Assembly: GCF_015070855.1 (NCBI RefSeq)
Contig: NZ_JADDIX010000024.1
Span: 1-64,000, forward strand
DNA from: Pseudomonas lopnurensis
GTDB lineage: Bacteria > Pseudomonadota > Gammaproteobacteria > Pseudomonadales > Pseudomonadaceae
Direction of reading: 5' to 3'
DNA length: 64,000 nt
Shown here: positions 42,301 through 50,708 of the stretch, piece by piece
Numbering within the stretch: the first letter of the stretch is position 1
How the letters are laid out: each line of letters starts with the position of its first letter
Notes under the pieces: model-generated
What the model was told of the DNA's origin: nothing
What the model saw: the letters and a program-made list of their open reading frames with translations, nothing else
The model's database searches: none
Translations under genes and position numbers: made by a program

Positions 42301-42940
42301 TTTGCTGCAGGGCGCCGTCGATGACTTGCTGTTTACTGCTGGCATCGCTCAAGCGGGCGGTGAAGCGAAACATGCATTCGATCAGCCGATTGCTTTGCAT
42401 GACTTCGTCATGTTTGCTCTGCAGCTGTTGATTCAGCCGGATACCCTGTTCGTAGGTCGAAATCAGCAGATCGAAGATCTGCTGGCGGTCTGCCGTGATG
42501 AAATGCCGTTCCCCCTCCAGCATGATCTCGACACCCATCTGCATGCGCCCATGGGAGCGCAGTTCCAGATTGATGAGAAAGTAGCGAATGCGTGAAAGCA
42601 GGTATTTCTCGTCGTAGGGCTTGACGATGAAATTATCGGCGCCGGCTGACAAGCCATGCACCACGTCCCGTGCGTCGCTCAGGCGGGTGACCAGAATTAC
42701 CGGAATGTAAGCGGTATGCGGCGCATCCTTCAGCCGTCGGCAAAGCTCGTAGCCGTCCATCTCCGGCATGAGGATGTCGCTGATCACCAGGGTTGGATGT
42801 TTTTCCGCGACCATCGCCAAGGCTTCTACGCCGTTACATGCGACGCGTACCTGGCAACCGGATGCTTCGAGCAGGAGTTGCAACTCAAGGGCTTGGGTCG
42901 GGCTGTCTTCGACAACCAGGATGTCAGCGTTGTTGAGCAT
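39347..42940 (-). CDS. Receiver/GAF/PAS/LOV-like/GGDEF/EAL/receiver output protein of the chemosensory operon
   Basis: This 1197-residue protein has an N-terminal receiver (LVVEDSPTQ, SDILMPEMDG), a GAF-like domain at ~190-345, a PAS domain and a LOV-like PAS with C538 in GKNCRILQG. GGDEF lies near residue ~698 with I-site RDID. An intact EAL follows (FEALVRW, DDFGTGYSSLGYLKR), then a C-terminal receiver (VVDNEQS, TDLQLPQVSG, KPWEADD). It starts 2 bases after the cheB stop and is the last gene of the operon. By analogy with WspR it is the likely target of CheA phosphotransfer, but here two receivers bracket both a cyclase and a phosphodiesterase. Confidence 0.88.
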   Translation of the reverse strand: MLNNADILVVEDSPTQALELQLLLEASGCQVRVACNGVEALAMVAEKHPTLVISDILMPEMDGYELCRRLKDAPHTAYIPVILVTRLSDARDVVHGLSAGADNFIVKPYDEKYLLSRIRYFLINLELRSHGRMQMGVEIMLEGERHFITADRQQIFDLLISTYEQGIRLNQQLQSKHDEVMQSNRLIECMFRFTARLSDASSKQQVIDGALQQILTFPGAGGAWLLLKNNAQPDQPPILAGALGPGLEQLGERLNGCGSTCACVSAWQRGGLTEPTDIPCCVLLDGHHPTTSAHTSIPLLLGDRTIGVFNVLQEQGQSWSDEALSALTSIGQQLAMALGRARLLESMEQEIQLRTQELLRSESLLRSVVDDLPVGVLVTDSDGKMLLSNPESGRIWNSNEPLQTADPTCFQGAWAETGQRIEDADWPLIQALRQGTTLRNQVLDIQTFDGAGKTIVATAMPFDDRRNNPQGAIAILQDISEQRQRDLEMRMLTQAVDVSVNAVIITDNKQPDQPIIYVNPAFIQLTGYSRDEVMGKNCRILQGKYQDQPELANIRRALVGKQRGSATLLNCRKDGSQFWNKLSIAPVINDREEVTHYVGILHDITEAKRYREELEHQANHDGLTGLANRNLLRDRLQLAIAFASHSQQAFTVVFIDLDRFKVINDSLGHGAGDHLLKLIGERLRHGTRDIDTVARLGGDEFVIVYGDGGASSELIGWLEQLKSSIAEPLVLDGQEVVISASIGFCCYPENGSDADTLLRNADTAMYRAKQQGRNRVCAFTPEMNEHIQKRLRLEQDIRHALQQRQFRVVYQPQLDLASGRLCGFEALVRWQRDCQTIAPYEFIPLAEETGQIVAIDFHVLDSVCQQLQLWFDTLRGMCVAVNVSAITLMEPSFIDRVTSTLDRYQLSPSLLKLEVTESILMSNTDQALVKMNALSALGIRFSIDDFGTGYSSLGYLKRFPFSQLKIDRSFVDDVHLNPDAAALVRSMISIGHDLGIKVIAEGVETLEQLSFLHRAGCDEVQGYYYSQPLPPEDCLKFLTHNLKQRLPANIVDKQERYLLVVDNEQSILNALKRELRLENYQFLAASSPQEALAFLATHPVDVVLTDLQLPQVSGVELLGKIRSLHPDVVRIVLSASTEVSSILKAVNEGVIYRFITKPWEADDLRAQIRDAFQQRDLLRQNMRMRNQLARTDTPIPM

Positions 42941-42942
42941 GA

Positions 42943-43998
42943 CTAGCGTCCTTGCCTGGGTCGGTTGTCATTCAGGTATTGCCTCGCAAGTGTATTGAGC
43001 ATGTCGGCAATCTGTTCGGCAGGCAGCACTTCGCATGCTGCGTGCATGTCAATGGCCGTCCGAGGCATCGAGTCGATAACCGCATCGCTTGGCTGCTGGA
43101 CCAGCGTCAGCGCGCCGTGGTTCTTGAGGTCGAGCAGTCCCGAGGCGCCGTCACGGCCCATGCCGGAGAGCTGGATACCAATAGCCGATTGGCCTAACGC
43201 TTTTGCCATGGAGTGAAACAGATGATCGGCGGAAGGGCAGATCAGTTGCTCTGGGCGGCAGGACTCAAGCTGCACATGGTTCCTGCATGTCACGCCGATC
43301 GAGCAATCATCGGGGGCCAGATAAAGCACGCCCTGCTCGAGCGATTGGTTGGCTTCGGCGACCTTCACCGGAATGGGAGCTATACGCTCCAGCCACTCCC
43401 GGAAGCTGTCGATGAATCCCGCGGCGATGTGCTGCACCAGCAATATCGGCCAGGGTTGCGCAGGATTTAGCCGCTGCAACAGGGTTTTCAACGCCGCCGG
43501 TCCGCCGGCCGAGGCAGCGATGCCGACGATTTTCGGTATGTCGGTCGATTCCGGCGCCGGCCGTTTCGATACCGTCGACGGCATGCGATCCGCTGTGCTG
43601 CTACGCCTGACGATCTTGACCTGTGACATGACGCGCAGCGTCCTCAGCAGCTCATCGACGCGCTGATCGAAATCCGGTGCCTCCGGCCCGGCTGGCTTCT
43701 GTATCACGGCTAACGCGCCGGCCTCCAGAGCGCGTATGGCCGCGTCGGCAACCTGGGCACTGGCGGTCAGCACTACCACGGGCAAGGCATGCTTCTGAAG
43801 AATCCGAGCGGTTGTCGCATAGCCGTCCATGCCCGGCATGTTCACGTCCATGGTGACGATGTCCGGCGTATAGCTATCCAGAATGTCCAGAGCCTGCTCG
43901 CCGCTTTCGGCGATACGGGAATCAATCCCAGCGCTTTCGAGAATGGCGCAGAGCAGCATGCACGCTACAGGGGAATCATCAACGACCAATACCCGCAT
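42943..43998 (-). CDS. cheB: CheB-type methylesterase response regulator (WspF-like)
   Basis: This 351-residue protein has a receiver (LVVDDSPVA, TMDVNMPGMDG, QKPAGPE) and a CheB domain. The catalytic triad is visible: serine in GIAASAGGPAAL, histidine in QHIAAGF and aspartate in GMGRDGASG. It removes methyl groups from, or deamidates, the adjacent receptor. It lies between the cheA-type and GGDEF-EAL genes with gaps of 15 and 2 bases. Loss of the equivalent WspF in other pseudomonads locks cyclic-di-GMP signalling on. Confidence 0.92.
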   Translation of the reverse strand: MRVLVVDDSPVACMLLCAILESAGIDSRIAESGEQALDILDSYTPDIVTMDVNMPGMDGYATTARILQKHALPVVVLTASAQVADAAIRALEAGALAVIQKPAGPEAPDFDQRVDELLRTLRVMSQVKIVRRSSTADRMPSTVSKRPAPESTDIPKIVGIAASAGGPAALKTLLQRLNPAQPWPILLVQHIAAGFIDSFREWLERIAPIPVKVAEANQSLEQGVLYLAPDDCSIGVTCRNHVQLESCRPEQLICPSADHLFHSMAKALGQSAIGIQLSGMGRDGASGLLDLKNHGALTLVQQPSDAVIDSMPRTAIDMHAACEVLPAEQIADMLNTLARQYLNDNRPRQGR

Positions 43999-44013
43999 CA
44001 GCGAAAACCTCGA

Positions 44014-46212
44014 TTAAATCAAACGGCGAATGGCGTCCAGCAGGTTGTCCTGCGCGAAACCGCTTTTCACCAGGTAGGCATTTGCACCAGCCTCCAGCCC
44101 TTTCGCCCGATCCTCCGGCGACTCCAGAGCCGTCACCAGAATCACCGGCAGCTGGGCGAGCTCGCGGTCGGCGCGAATTCGATCGGTCAGGGTGAAGCCA
44201 TCCATACGGGGCATCTCCACATCGGAAACCAGCAGATCGTATTGCTCCTGTTTCAGCGCGCTCCATGCCTCCAGGCCGTCGTTGGCCGTGGCCACCTGAT
44301 AGCCGGCGGCCTCGAGGATTGCCTTCAGCAGCCCTCGCGAAGTGAACGAGTCCTCGGCAATCAGCAGCCGCTGGGCTCGCGTCGTAGAGCCTTCTCTTTC
44401 CTGCCTGGACAGGGAGCTGACGTTCGTCGCCAGGGCACTCTGGAACAGGTCGGCAGGCTCGAGAATGGGCACCAGTCGGCCATCGCCCAGCACGCTGGCC
44501 CCCATCAGGTTGCGCACCTTCTGCAACTGCAGCCCCAGGCTCTTGACCGTTATTTCCTGATCGCCGAGCAATTCGTCCACGAGCAGTACGAAGCGCTCGC
44601 CGCGCACTTGCAGCAACAGCAGCGTCAGCTCGCCGGCATCCGGCTCGACGCTGTCGAGGCCGAGGATGTCGGCCAGGGGCCAGACGGGAAGCACGCGTTC
44701 TTCCCACACCAGAGAAGGCCGGTTCTCCAGCATGCGGACAGCGCTCGGAGGCAGGCGCAGGCAGCGCTCGACCGCCAGTGCCGGTATGGCGAAGAGGCGT
44801 TCGGCATTGCGCACGATGACGGCACGGAAGGCGGACAGGGTCAGCGGCAGGTACAAGCGGAACCAGGTTCCGCGGCCGGGAGGCGACTCCAGCTCGACAT
44901 GGCCGCCGATGCGCTCGACGGCATCCTGGACGATGGCCATGCCCAATCCACGTCCGGACAGGTCGGTGATCATCGCGGCGGTCGACAGGCCGGAGGCGAA
45001 CACCAGCTTCTGGGCTTCGCTGTCGTTCAGTTGGGCCGCTTCCGCCTCGTCCAGCAAGCCGGCGCCGATGGCCCTCGCTTTCAACTGCGGGATGTCGATG
45101 CCGCTGCCGTCATCGCGCACGCTCAGCAGAAACCAGCCGGCCGACTCCTGCTGCAATTCGATCTGCAATTGCCCAACGGGCGGTTTGCCGAAGGCTTCGC
45201 GCTGATCGGGCACCTCGAATCCATGATCGATGGCATTGCGCAGCAGATGCGTCAGCGGGGTGCGCAGTTCGTCGAGAATACGCTTGTCCACCTGCAGGTT
45301 GGCACAGTGCATTTGCAGTTCCACGCGCTTGCCGGCTTGCCTGGCGAGGTCCTGTACCATGGCCGGAACGCCTTCGACCAGCGTGCCGACGGGCAGCAGC
45401 AACACAGCCAGCATGTCTTCGGCATGCGCATCGGATAGCTGCGACATGCCCTGGGCCAGGTGCCTGCCTGACTTGTCGAGATTGATCGCCTCGAAATGCA
45501 GCCGATCGAATTGTTCCTGGCTCCAATCCAGGTAATCGAACAGGCTTTTCAGCGTGTCCCGGTTCTGTATCGGCAGGCTTTCCAGCTCATCGCGCAGCTG
45601 TTTCCAGCCATGCTGGCCGACGAATTTCCTGTTGCGCTGCGCATCGAAGGCCAGCGCATGCTCGTGCAAGCCCTGCGCCAGGGCCTGGGCTTCGAGCTTG
45701 TGCTGGAGCAGTGCTTCGCCATGAAACAGCAGAGCATCCAGATTCTTCGCCGACACCCTGACCATGCTCGAGTCGGTTGCTTGTTGCGTTCGCACAGGTG
45801 CCGTCTCTTTCAACCGCACCGTCTCGCCACGGCCGGCAGCTTCCAGCATCTCGGCGAGTTGCTGGAGTTCTTCGGTTTCCACTGGCTGGGCAGCGCTCAG
45901 CTTCTGTACGGCACTCAGGGCTTGTCGGCAAAGCTCGATGGACGTGGCGCTCAGTTGCAACCTTTCGTTGCGCACAGCGCCGAGCAGGGTTTCCCAGGCA
46001 TGGCAGAGCTGCTCGAGCGGCTGCAGTCCGACGGCCCGGGCCGCTCCTTTGAGGCTGTGAACTTCGCGAAATACCGACTCGATCGACGCCTGATCGGCCG
46101 CGGCCTCGTGCCAGTCGGCCAGCCCGTCGGCCAGCACGATCAGCCGCTCGCGTGCTTCGATGCGAAAGCTTTCCAGCAGGCGTTGCTGCAGCGCAGCGCG
46201 ATCCAGGCTCAT
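44014..46212 (-). CDS. cheA: Hybrid CheA kinase with C-terminal receiver (WspE-like)
   Basis: This 732-residue protein has an Hpt domain with the phosphoacceptor histidine in REVHSLKGAARA. A linker follows, then the kinase domain (N-box THLLRNAIDHGFE, RDDGSGID, GRGLGMAIVQ), a CheW-like domain (FAIPALAVERCLRL...) and a receiver (IAEDSFTS, SDVEMPRMDG, VKSGFAQD). The receiver-bearing layout matches WspE-type kinases rather than flagellar CheA. The Hpt to first catalytic block is compact, so a P2 domain seems absent. It is co-transcribed with the MCP (gap 6) and cheB (gap 15). Confidence 0.92.
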   Translation of the reverse strand: MSLDRAALQQRLLESFRIEARERLIVLADGLADWHEAAADQASIESVFREVHSLKGAARAVGLQPLEQLCHAWETLLGAVRNERLQLSATSIELCRQALSAVQKLSAAQPVETEELQQLAEMLEAAGRGETVRLKETAPVRTQQATDSSMVRVSAKNLDALLFHGEALLQHKLEAQALAQGLHEHALAFDAQRNRKFVGQHGWKQLRDELESLPIQNRDTLKSLFDYLDWSQEQFDRLHFEAINLDKSGRHLAQGMSQLSDAHAEDMLAVLLLPVGTLVEGVPAMVQDLARQAGKRVELQMHCANLQVDKRILDELRTPLTHLLRNAIDHGFEVPDQREAFGKPPVGQLQIELQQESAGWFLLSVRDDGSGIDIPQLKARAIGAGLLDEAEAAQLNDSEAQKLVFASGLSTAAMITDLSGRGLGMAIVQDAVERIGGHVELESPPGRGTWFRLYLPLTLSAFRAVIVRNAERLFAIPALAVERCLRLPPSAVRMLENRPSLVWEERVLPVWPLADILGLDSVEPDAGELTLLLLQVRGERFVLLVDELLGDQEITVKSLGLQLQKVRNLMGASVLGDGRLVPILEPADLFQSALATNVSSLSRQEREGSTTRAQRLLIAEDSFTSRGLLKAILEAAGYQVATANDGLEAWSALKQEQYDLLVSDVEMPRMDGFTLTDRIRADRELAQLPVILVTALESPEDRAKGLEAGANAYLVKSGFAQDNLLDAIRRLI

Positions 46213-46218
46213 GATCGG

Positions 46219-47853
46219 TCAGAGCCGAAAACGGCTGGTCAAAGCCTTGAGTTTGAGACCCACTTCATGCAGGTTGCGAGCTGCCAGGTCCACCTGGCGG
46301 GTGCCGGCCACGTTGTCCTGGCTGGCCTGGTTGATGTATTCCATCGCGCTGGCGATCTGATCCATGCCTACCATCTGCTGCTGGCTGGTGGCCGCGATCT
46401 GCTGGGCGACGTCGCTCGACTCCTCGATGCTGACGCTCAGCGTACGGATCGATTCACCGCTGACTCTGGCCCGTTCGTAGCCGATCTCCACCGCCTTGCT
46501 GCCTTGTTCGGCCAGCAAAATCGCCTTGGTCGTGGCTTTCTGGATGTCGCCGAGTATGCCGCGTACCTGTGCCGTGGCCTGCTTGGACTGATCGGCCAGC
46601 GCCTTGACCTCTTGTGCGACCACCGAAAAGCCCTTGCCCGCTTCGCCCGCCTTGACGGCTTCGATCGAGGCGTTGACGCCCAGCAGGTTCGATTGCTCGG
46701 CCAGGTCGCCTACCGTCGCGACGATCTCGCCGATGGCCTGGGTCTGATCCCCGAGGCGCATGATGCTTTCGGCCACCGCCTGCATCTGTTCGCGAATTTG
46801 CTGCATGCCCTTGAGGGCTTCGTCCACCGCCTGGAAACCGCCCTGGGCCACCTGCCTGGTGCGCTCGGCGCTTTCGGTCACCGTCTTGGATTTGTCGCTG
46901 GCGAGCATCGCGGTCTGTTTGACTTCCTCGACCGTGGTCACGATTTCGCTGACCGCGGTCGCCGTTTCCTGGGTGCTGGAAGCCGACTGGCTGGTGGCTG
47001 CGAGAATCTCCTCGCTGGAGCTGGCCAGCACCGAGATGCCTTCATCGATTTCCTGCACCATGTCGCGCAGGTAGTGACTCATGTCGGCGAATGCCTGGGC
47101 GAGGCTGCCGACCTCGTCCTGGCGCTTGCTGGTTGCGACCGACTGCGGGATCTCGCCGCGCCCGATCTGTTCGGCAAGGCGCGTGAGCGCTGCCAGCGGT
47201 TTCGCGATATGCCGGCTCAGCAACCAGGCCAGCAGCGCGCCGAGACCCACCAGTAACAGACAGAGCCCAAAGATCTTTTGCTGGGTACTCTCCAGTTCCT
47301 GGCGTGACGCCGCGAGCGCTTCGGCGATGCGCTGATCCGTCAGTTGGGTAAGCTGCATGCCATGTTCGTTGATGCGCTGGAGCCGCTCGGCTTGCTCGTC
47401 AGCCTGCCAGCGGACCGCGGTCTCCACCTCGCCATTGCGAAGCATCTGCAACTGCTGGGCGCGAGCCTCGACCACCTCGCTGCGAAGCCTGTCTATCTGG
47501 TCGATGATTCGACCGGTTTCCGTGTCTTTGGCGGCACTGGCCTGTAACTCTTGAAGAATCCGGTCATTGGCTTCGCTGCCACGGCGAACTTCCTGTTCGA
47601 GGCTGGCCAGGTCGGCACCTGCCGCGTCATTGGCGGTCTGCAGGACCACGGCGCGCATTTGCTCGAGATTGATGCGCAATTGGCCCACTTGGGTGACCAG
47701 CTCATAGTTGCGCTGGAACTGTCGCTCCTCGGCTGCCTGCAGATCGACGAAGCGTTGCAGGGTGCCGAACAGCAGACCGCCGAAACCGAGAATCAACACG
47801 GCGAACGCGATCACCAATTTATTACCGATGCTGAACCGCAACAGGTTCCCCAT
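46219..47853 (-). CDS. Methyl-accepting chemotaxis protein with four-helix periplasmic sensor (WspA-like)
   Basis: This 544-residue receptor has one helix at ~10-30 (KLVIAFAVLILGFGGLLFGT) and a periplasmic four-helix-bundle-like region (~35-190). A second helix follows (IFGLCLLLVGLGALLAWLLS), then a HAMP and a signalling domain. The hairpin tip reads EQSNLLGVNASIEAVKAGEAGKGFSV, a variant of EQTNLLALNAAIEAARAGE with GVNAS in place of ALNAA. The variant tip is compatible with non-flagellar pathways. It sits between cheW and cheA. There is no C-terminal CheR-docking pentapeptide. Confidence 0.9.
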   Translation of the reverse strand: MGNLLRFSIGNKLVIAFAVLILGFGGLLFGTLQRFVDLQAAEERQFQRNYELVTQVGQLRINLEQMRAVVLQTANDAAGADLASLEQEVRRGSEANDRILQELQASAAKDTETGRIIDQIDRLRSEVVEARAQQLQMLRNGEVETAVRWQADEQAERLQRINEHGMQLTQLTDQRIAEALAASRQELESTQQKIFGLCLLLVGLGALLAWLLSRHIAKPLAALTRLAEQIGRGEIPQSVATSKRQDEVGSLAQAFADMSHYLRDMVQEIDEGISVLASSSEEILAATSQSASSTQETATAVSEIVTTVEEVKQTAMLASDKSKTVTESAERTRQVAQGGFQAVDEALKGMQQIREQMQAVAESIMRLGDQTQAIGEIVATVGDLAEQSNLLGVNASIEAVKAGEAGKGFSVVAQEVKALADQSKQATAQVRGILGDIQKATTKAILLAEQGSKAVEIGYERARVSGESIRTLSVSIEESSDVAQQIAATSQQQMVGMDQIASAMEYINQASQDNVAGTRQVDLAARNLHEVGLKLKALTSRFRL

Positions 47854-47871
47854 GCCATTTGTCTCCGCTTT

Positions 47872-48474
47872 TTAATTGTTGATGCGCATCGAGGGGTCGC
47901 TCAGCAGCCGGGCGCCGTCCAGTACCGTCCATTGGTCCGGCGTGACACCGAGCAGATAGGCTGCACGAATGCCCGAAAGATTCGCCACTTCGGCCTGCAG
48001 GCTGCTGCGATGGATCTGTCTGATGCCCAGCACGCGATCGACCAGCACCCCGAATTCCATTCCGAAACCGTGCAGGATTGCCAGAAAGTTCTTGTCGGAT
48101 AATCCGCTCATCGGCAGCTCGAGAAGCACACGCAAATCCAGTACCGAGACGATGCGCCCGCGCACGTTGACGATGCCCAGCACATGGCGTGGCGTGCCGG
48201 GCAGGGGGGTGTACTGGGAGAGCAGCATCACCAATGCCACATGCTCGCTTTCCACCGCGTAGGTTTCACCGCTGAGGCTGAAAGTGAGCACTTCGATCCA
48301 GTCGTCTGATTGCGTCGCTTCCGGCGTCGCCGCCCATTGGCGAGTGCGCTGGCGTAACCGCTCATCGCGCTCTTCAGCGCCGGGGGCAAAGTCAGCGGTC
48401 AGACGCCTGCCGAACTCGGCCAGCCTGGCATTGACTTGCTCCCAGCGCTGATTGTCGTGCATCGAATCGGTCAT
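47872..48474 (-). CDS. cheW: CheW coupling protein (second copy)
   Basis: This 200-residue CheW has a ~60-residue N-terminal extension before the core (VLTFSLSGETYAVESEHVAL... VLGIVNVRGRIVSVLDLRVL). The IVNVRG motif is canonical. It overlaps the cheR stop by ATGA. Two CheW proteins in one operon match the Wsp layout (WspB and WspD). Confidence 0.9.
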   Translation of the reverse strand: MTDSMHDNQRWEQVNARLAEFGRRLTADFAPGAEERDERLRQRTRQWAATPEATQSDDWIEVLTFSLSGETYAVESEHVALVMLLSQYTPLPGTPRHVLGIVNVRGRIVSVLDLRVLLELPMSGLSDKNFLAILHGFGMEFGVLVDRVLGIRQIHRSSLQAEVANLSGIRAAYLLGVTPDQWTVLDGARLLSDPSMRINN

Positions 48475-50009
48475 TCGGTTCCCTCATCCTGTAGCTGCTC
48501 ACAGAGGCGCAGCAACTGGGCAGCGCTCATGCCATCCGAATGCGGCACCAGATAATCGTCGTTCCGTTCGGTCAGCAATTGTCGACACACCTGCAGGGCC
48601 TTGCGGCTGGCCGGCATGCGCCGCTCGGCTTTGAACAGGCGGGCCTGGAGGAAGTAGGCAAGAATGAACCCGGGGTTCAGGTACAGCGCTTTCTGCAGCG
48701 CCTTCAGCGTGGCCTGGCTATTTCCGCACTGTTGCTCGAGCAGGGCCTGCAGCCAGTACGCCTCCGGTGAATTTACCCCTGTCGCCAAGGCCAGTTGCAA
48801 ATATTCCCTGGCCGCTTCGATGTTCTGTTCATTGGCCCAGCTTCGGGCCACCAGCAAGCAAGCCCTATGGCGCAGAGCAGAGGCCAGATCGGCCGACTCC
48901 AGGTAGCTCCGCAAGGCTTCTCGCGCCGTTCGGGGCTGGCCCGCTGCCAATGCCTGCTCCGCCAGGGCCAATGGATCCGCAGGCTTGCTGCCAGCCCGAT
49001 CCTCGAGGTTTTCCCGGGGCACGGGGATGGCGGCTTTCGGTTGCAACGTTCGCGCGGACACAGGCCGTCGTGGCGCAGGGGGCGCCACAGCGTTGAGCCT
49101 GGATGTCGTTCGCGGTTGCGCTATGCGAGAGCGCTGAGCGACAGTCGCGGCTTGCTTGGACAGGGCATAGTTGCTTCCCGCAAGACGGCCATTGAGTCCC
49201 GCTTGAGTCGCTATGCCAGCCTCGACGGACGTCAGCATCAGCAGACCGTCCTGGTCCATCCCCGCGAGCAACCGCCGCAACGCGGAGCTGGCCCGCGCGG
49301 CCGAAAAATACATCAGCACGTTACGGCAGAGCACCAGGTCGGCCCCCGGCATTGGACAGGCCTGCCGACCGTCGGCCAGGTTGAACCGGGCAAAGCGGAT
49401 GCGCCCGCGCCAGGCGGCGCGCACGCGCCAGCGAGAGCCGTGCGGTTCGAAGTAACGCTGGCGATAGGCATCGTCATCCCCTCGAAAGGCGTTGCGTCCG
49501 TAGATGCCTGTCCTCGCCTGAGCGAGGAAGTCTTCACTGATATCCGTCCCGAGCAGTTCCACCGTCCAGCCATCTCTCTCTGCGCCCAGCAGGTCGTCGA
49601 TGAGAAACAACAGGCCATAGGCTTCTTCGCCGGTGCAGCAGGCCGCGCTCCATAAGCGCAAATGCCGTTGACCCTCACCGCGGCGACGTGCCAGCAGCGG
49701 TTTGAGGTGATGCTCAACCAACCAGTCGAAGGCGTCGGCATCGCGTCGGAAATAGGTTTCGCCCACCGAGAAGGCCGGTACCAGTGTCTGGATCCGATTC
49801 GCGTTCCAGTCGGCGAAGGCGAGCTCGGTCAGCCAGCTATCGACATCGGAATGCGCCCGCGCCTGAGCCAGGCCGGTCAGGCGTTTGATCAACTCTGCCT
49901 GGCGCGCGCCGGAGAAATCCATTCCCAGGTGCTGATGGACCTTGTGGCTCAGCGCATCCAGCAGACGTTGCGAGCGATGCAGCGAATTGCCGGTCTCAAT
50001 CGTGGTCAT
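48471..50009 (-). CDS. cheR: CheR methyltransferase with C-terminal TPR region (WspC-like)
   Basis: This protein of about 512 residues starts MTTIETGNSLHRSQRLLDAL (an ATG 15 bases earlier is possible). The CheR N-terminal helices are followed by the SAM-binding domain (LRLWSAACCTGEEAYGL, ELLGTDISEDFL, DLVLCRNVLMYF). Residues ~360-500 are TPR-like (EAREYLQLALATGVNSPEAY, KALQKALYLNPGFILAYFLQ). CheR-TPR fusions are typical of WspC and other non-flagellar systems. It overlaps the first cheW gene by 14 bases. Confidence 0.9.
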   Translation of the reverse strand: MTTIETGNSLHRSQRLLDALSHKVHQHLGMDFSGARQAELIKRLTGLAQARAHSDVDSWLTELAFADWNANRIQTLVPAFSVGETYFRRDADAFDWLVEHHLKPLLARRRGEGQRHLRLWSAACCTGEEAYGLLFLIDDLLGAERDGWTVELLGTDISEDFLAQARTGIYGRNAFRGDDDAYRQRYFEPHGSRWRVRAAWRGRIRFARFNLADGRQACPMPGADLVLCRNVLMYFSAARASSALRRLLAGMDQDGLLMLTSVEAGIATQAGLNGRLAGSNYALSKQAATVAQRSRIAQPRTTSRLNAVAPPAPRRPVSARTLQPKAAIPVPRENLEDRAGSKPADPLALAEQALAAGQPRTAREALRSYLESADLASALRHRACLLVARSWANEQNIEAAREYLQLALATGVNSPEAYWLQALLEQQCGNSQATLKALQKALYLNPGFILAYFLQARLFKAERRMPASRKALQVCRQLLTERNDDYLVPHSDGMSAAQLLRLCEQLQDEGTE

Positions 50010-50475
50010 CGAAGGCCCCGCCATGCTGAGCCATGGCACGGGCCAAGCACTCTTCATCTGTCGCAGAAAGCACTTTCTCGACATCCTGAATCAGCAGCAT
50101 GCCATCCGCGGTGCGGACCACACCGCGCAGCAGGTCGGATGGGACGGTGGGGTCCGGCGCTGGAGAAAAGTCGGCCGCCTGGTATGAGCGCACGGGTTCA
50201 ACCGCTTGAACTGCCAACAACAGCTCCCTGCGACTGCTCTTCAGCCAGATGAAGGGTTGCCATAACGATCGCTGTGGTGAAGCCCAGCCAAAGCGGCGGG
50301 CAAGATCGACTACCGGTAGCAACTGACCGTGAACGTTCACAAGTCCGTGAACAGTATCGGGTGCTCCAGGCAAGGGGGTACTCAGCAATGCCGGGAGTAC
50401 CTTCAATACATCGTGGACAGGAACGGCTAGCTGATGCCCCGAGATGGCGAAGGGCAGCACTGAATATGTGTCCAT
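49996..50475 (-). CDS. cheW: CheW coupling protein (first gene of the operon)
   Basis: This 159-residue CheW has VLPFAISGHQLAVPVHDVLK and VHGLVNVHGQLLPVVDLARR, the two conserved CheW patches. It heads the seven-gene chemosensory operon running to 39347. The region upstream (50476-50600) is AT-rich and holds the presumed promoter. Gene order (W-R-W-MCP-A-B-output) differs from canonical wsp, where the MCP gene is first. Confidence 0.88.
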   Translation of the reverse strand: MDTYSVLPFAISGHQLAVPVHDVLKVLPALLSTPLPGAPDTVHGLVNVHGQLLPVVDLARRFGWASPQRSLWQPFIWLKSSRRELLLAVQAVEPVRSYQAADFSPAPDPTVPSDLLRGVVRTADGMLLIQDVEKVLSATDEECLARAMAQHGGAFDDHD

Positions 50476-50708
50476 AACCTTATAATTCCAAAGGTTTTTT
50501 TTGCTCTGATGAACCCGGATATTGTGGGAGCTAAATACGCCCTCGGAATGAATTAGGCAAGGCTTTTTACGACACGGGCAAAAACGAAAACGATAGGGCT
50601 CAGGCGCCAGTCAGCCCCGGATTGAGCAACCGTTCATGAGGCTGGCCCAGAAACCCTGGCCATGCAAGTGCCAGCATGGTGAACCGCCCCCGATCCGGAG
50701 GTGATGCC

